This document shows positions 35,000 to 36,331 of a stretch of DNA of 36,331 nt, piece by piece. The notes below the pieces were generated by a model. That model had not been told where the DNA came from and searched no databases. It saw only the letters and a program-made list of their open reading frames with translations. This DNA is from Chloroflexota bacterium (lineage in GTDB: Bacteria; Chloroflexota; Dehalococcoidia; UBA2979). The DNA is taken from assembly GCA_016875635.1 (NCBI GenBank), contig VGPD01000022.1:1-36331 (forward strand), in the 5' to 3' direction. A program made the position numbers and the translations under genes. Every line of letters starts with the position of its first letter. The first letter of the stretch is position 1.

Positions 35000-35788
35000 G
35001 TGTACATCACGACCCGACTTCCCGAATTCCAGCCTCCGTGGAACGAACCGTTGCGCCGCTATCTGTCGATGAAGAAGTTCCGCCGACTCCTCGATGGACC
35101 TGCTCCGGAACTTTGGTTCGCAACGCTCAAATCGATGGAGCATCTCGAACTAGGCGACCGTCGAGAGGGACATCTGCCCCCACGGATTGCCCGGGATTGG
35201 GATCAATGGTGGCGGTCAATCCGCCTCCCGGAGATCGAGTCGGCAAGTGCTGTCGGAAAGATCTCGCTCAAATACCGCTCACACGAGCATCGACAACTGC
35301 GTCAGATTCGCGCGGCAAGCATGACCAAACAAGCTCGCAATGGATTGCTCGTTTCATGTTGGCACCAAGGTTGGATTGAGTCACAGCGGATGTGGAGTGA
35401 TTACGCGGATGGTGGAAAGGGAGTCGCAATCATCTCGACTCCCGAGCGTGTTGCCTCTGCTCTAGATATCTGGAAGAACGACGATGAAATGGCGTGGTTC
35501 TGTTGAGTTCGCTACCTCGGAGTGAGAAAGCTGGAAAAATTCGACCGCCGCGCGATTGGCCCCGTAAGCATTGCCTTCATAAAGCGCCCGAGGTTCGCTT
35601 GGGAAAGCGAATGTCGGATTGCCTTGAATACCAATCATCAGACAGTGGGACGCGGCCTTCCGATCGATCCCAATCGCCTCATCGAGCGCATCGTTGTTGG
35701 TCGTCACGCAAATCCTGATGAAGTGGAGGCAATCGCACGGGAGCACGGCGTGCTGAGCCCGATTCACAGATCCACGGCAACGGGATGA
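35000..35788 (+). pseudogene. DUF2971 family protein interrupted by an in-frame TGA
   Basis: From GTG 35000 the frame gives 168 residues, stops at TGA (35504-35506) after DDEMAWFC, then continues in the same frame with no further stop to 35788. Both parts match DUF2971: LRRYLSMKKFRRLL and a target-region Asp/Arg block, SCWHQGWIESQRMWSDYADG, GVAIIS, and after the stop VSIAFIKRPRFAWESECRIAL. The intact protein would be 262 aa. The usual DUF2971 text at the break contains a Gly-x-Val-x-Tyr-like turn (here VRYLG follows the stop), so a substitution such as CGA to TGA is plausible. Base composition is lower in GC than the neighbours, which suggests transfer. GGAG sits five bases before the GTG. 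Confidence 0.75.
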
Positions 35789-35795
35789 AACCCGC

Positions 35796-36044
35796 TTAAT
35801 CGATGGTGTCCCTCAATCTCTGCTCGAACGCCTCTCGTTTCAGATCGCCCTCGCCATACTCCGTCAAAGCCATCTCCAACTCCCCCAGCAATTCCCTCAC
35901 CTCTGGTGCCCCTGCTTCGCCGCCCCAGTCAACGGATGCCAGAAAACTGGCGACTCGCTCAGCATCGAGGCCGTCCGCGAGCGCAGCACGCACCGCAGTG
36001 CGCACCTGCGGTAGGGTCAGTTCGGACACCCGGAACGTCGTCAT
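35796..36044 (-). CDS. Small uncharacterised acidic protein
   Basis: The 82-aa product is helical and acidic (LTLPQVRTAVRAALADGLD, FLASVDWGGEAGAPEVRELL, MALTEYGEGDLKREAFEQRL). I do not recognise it. It is convergent with the DUF2971 gene with seven bases between stops and divergent from the metallo-hydrolase with only 28 bases between the starts. ATG 36044 is the only good start. The size and position beside a horizontally acquired-looking gene allow an accessory or antitoxin-like role, but nothing in the sequence shows this. Confidence 0.6.
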   Translation of the reverse strand: MTTFRVSELTLPQVRTAVRAALADGLDAERVASFLASVDWGGEAGAPEVRELLGELEMALTEYGEGDLKREAFEQRLRDTID

Positions 36045-36072
36045 CCGTTGATTCTAGATCGAGCGAACATCG

Positions 36073-36331
36073 ATGCCCCCCACCCCCATCCGCGTCGCCG
36101 ACAACAACCTATGGTCCTTCCGCCTCGCGGACGGCGGCGTGCTGCTCGTCGACGCCGGGTGGGAGCCGAGCGGGGACCTCGAGGCGTGGGGCGGCATCGA
36201 GGCGCAGGCGGAGGCGCTCGGCTTCGCGGCGCGCGACGTCCGTGCCGTCGTCGTCACACACGAGCACATCGACCACGCCGGGCTCGGGGCGCAGTGGGCG
36301 CGCGAGGGCGCACGCATCGTCGCGGCGCACG
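36073..36331 (+). CDS. Metallo-beta-lactamase-fold hydrolase, N-terminal part (cut by window edge)
   Basis: ATG 36073 opens a frame that reaches the right edge with 86 visible residues. It shows the MBL-fold start: NNLWSFRLADGGVLLVDAG with the Asp after the second strand, then the metal-binding motif THEHIDHAGLG (H-x-H-x-D-H). These residues coordinate two zinc ions in glyoxalase II, lactonase and related hydrolases. The rest of the protein, which decides the subfamily, lies outside. The 28-base gap to the divergent small gene leaves little room for separate promoters. Confidence 0.85.
   Translation, partial: MPPTPIRVADNNLWSFRLADGGVLLVDAGWEPSGDLEAWGGIEAQAEALGFAARDVRAVVVTHEHIDHAGLGAQWAREGARIVAAH

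Noticed and set aside
35504-35545. Selenocysteine insertion at TGA of the DUF2971 gene
   Set aside because: No convincing SECIS-type hairpin right after the codon; family has no known catalytic Sec. Kept only as a test.

Overview
The window is very GC-rich, has many GTG starts and densely packed overlapping genes, and looks like ordinary bacterial chromosome. The layout fits the phylum Chloroflexota, perhaps a Dehalococcoidia-like lineage: an F-type ATPase operon with leader-bearing b and c subunits, MurI-PyrF-DUF951-DUF151 upstream of it, MurA and MreB downstream, Rex, a ComB homologue, and a stand-alone FMN glutamate-synthase domain protein. This assignment is inference; no rRNA or tRNA gene is present to test it.

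Left part (1-11.9 kb): a cut-off PD-(D/E)XK-like protein, a malate/lactate-type dehydrogenase and an HpcH/HpaI aldolase form one minus-strand unit. A divergent unit holds a short unrecognised ORF without a normal start codon, the DNA repair methyltransferase Ogt and a small membrane protein. Then, on the minus strand, come an FMN glutamate-synthase protein, a HAD hydrolase overlapping a CBS/CorC-type membrane protein, a methyltransferase broken by an in-frame TAA, an alpha/beta hydrolase, and a SUMF1-fold/pabB/pabC operon. In that operon pabB carries four apparent single-base indels and pabC one.

Middle (11.9-25.7 kb): Rex (plus strand), then a long minus-strand series that in transcription order reads murI, pyrF, a DUF951 gene, a DUF151 nuclease-like gene, atpZ/I-like, atpB, atpE, atpF, atpH, atpA, atpG, atpD, atpC, a DUF2892 gene, murA and mreB. 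All ATPase genes are intact. MurA has Asp in place of the fosfomycin-target Cys. AtpB carries a long insertion and a His-rich tail. A 16-bp stem lies between atpE and atpF.

Right part (25.7-36.3 kb): comB; a minus-strand MoxR/DUF58/DUF4129 operon; a DinB-like gene behind an inverted-repeat promoter; a GltD-like oxidoreductase; an uncharacterised protein; an FmdB-type zinc ribbon; CinA; then a lower-GC patch with a DUF2971 gene interrupted by in-frame TGA and a small unknown gene; and a metallo-beta-lactamase-fold gene cut by the window edge.

I did not find a defence island, biosynthetic cluster, prophage, CRISPR array, insertion sequence or RNA gene. The most notable features are the cluster of damaged genes between 7.1 and 11.1 kb, the interrupted low-GC gene at 35 kb, the short ORF at 2.25 kb, and the modified ATPase subunits with their intercistronic hairpin. 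No gap between genes exceeds about 170 bases.
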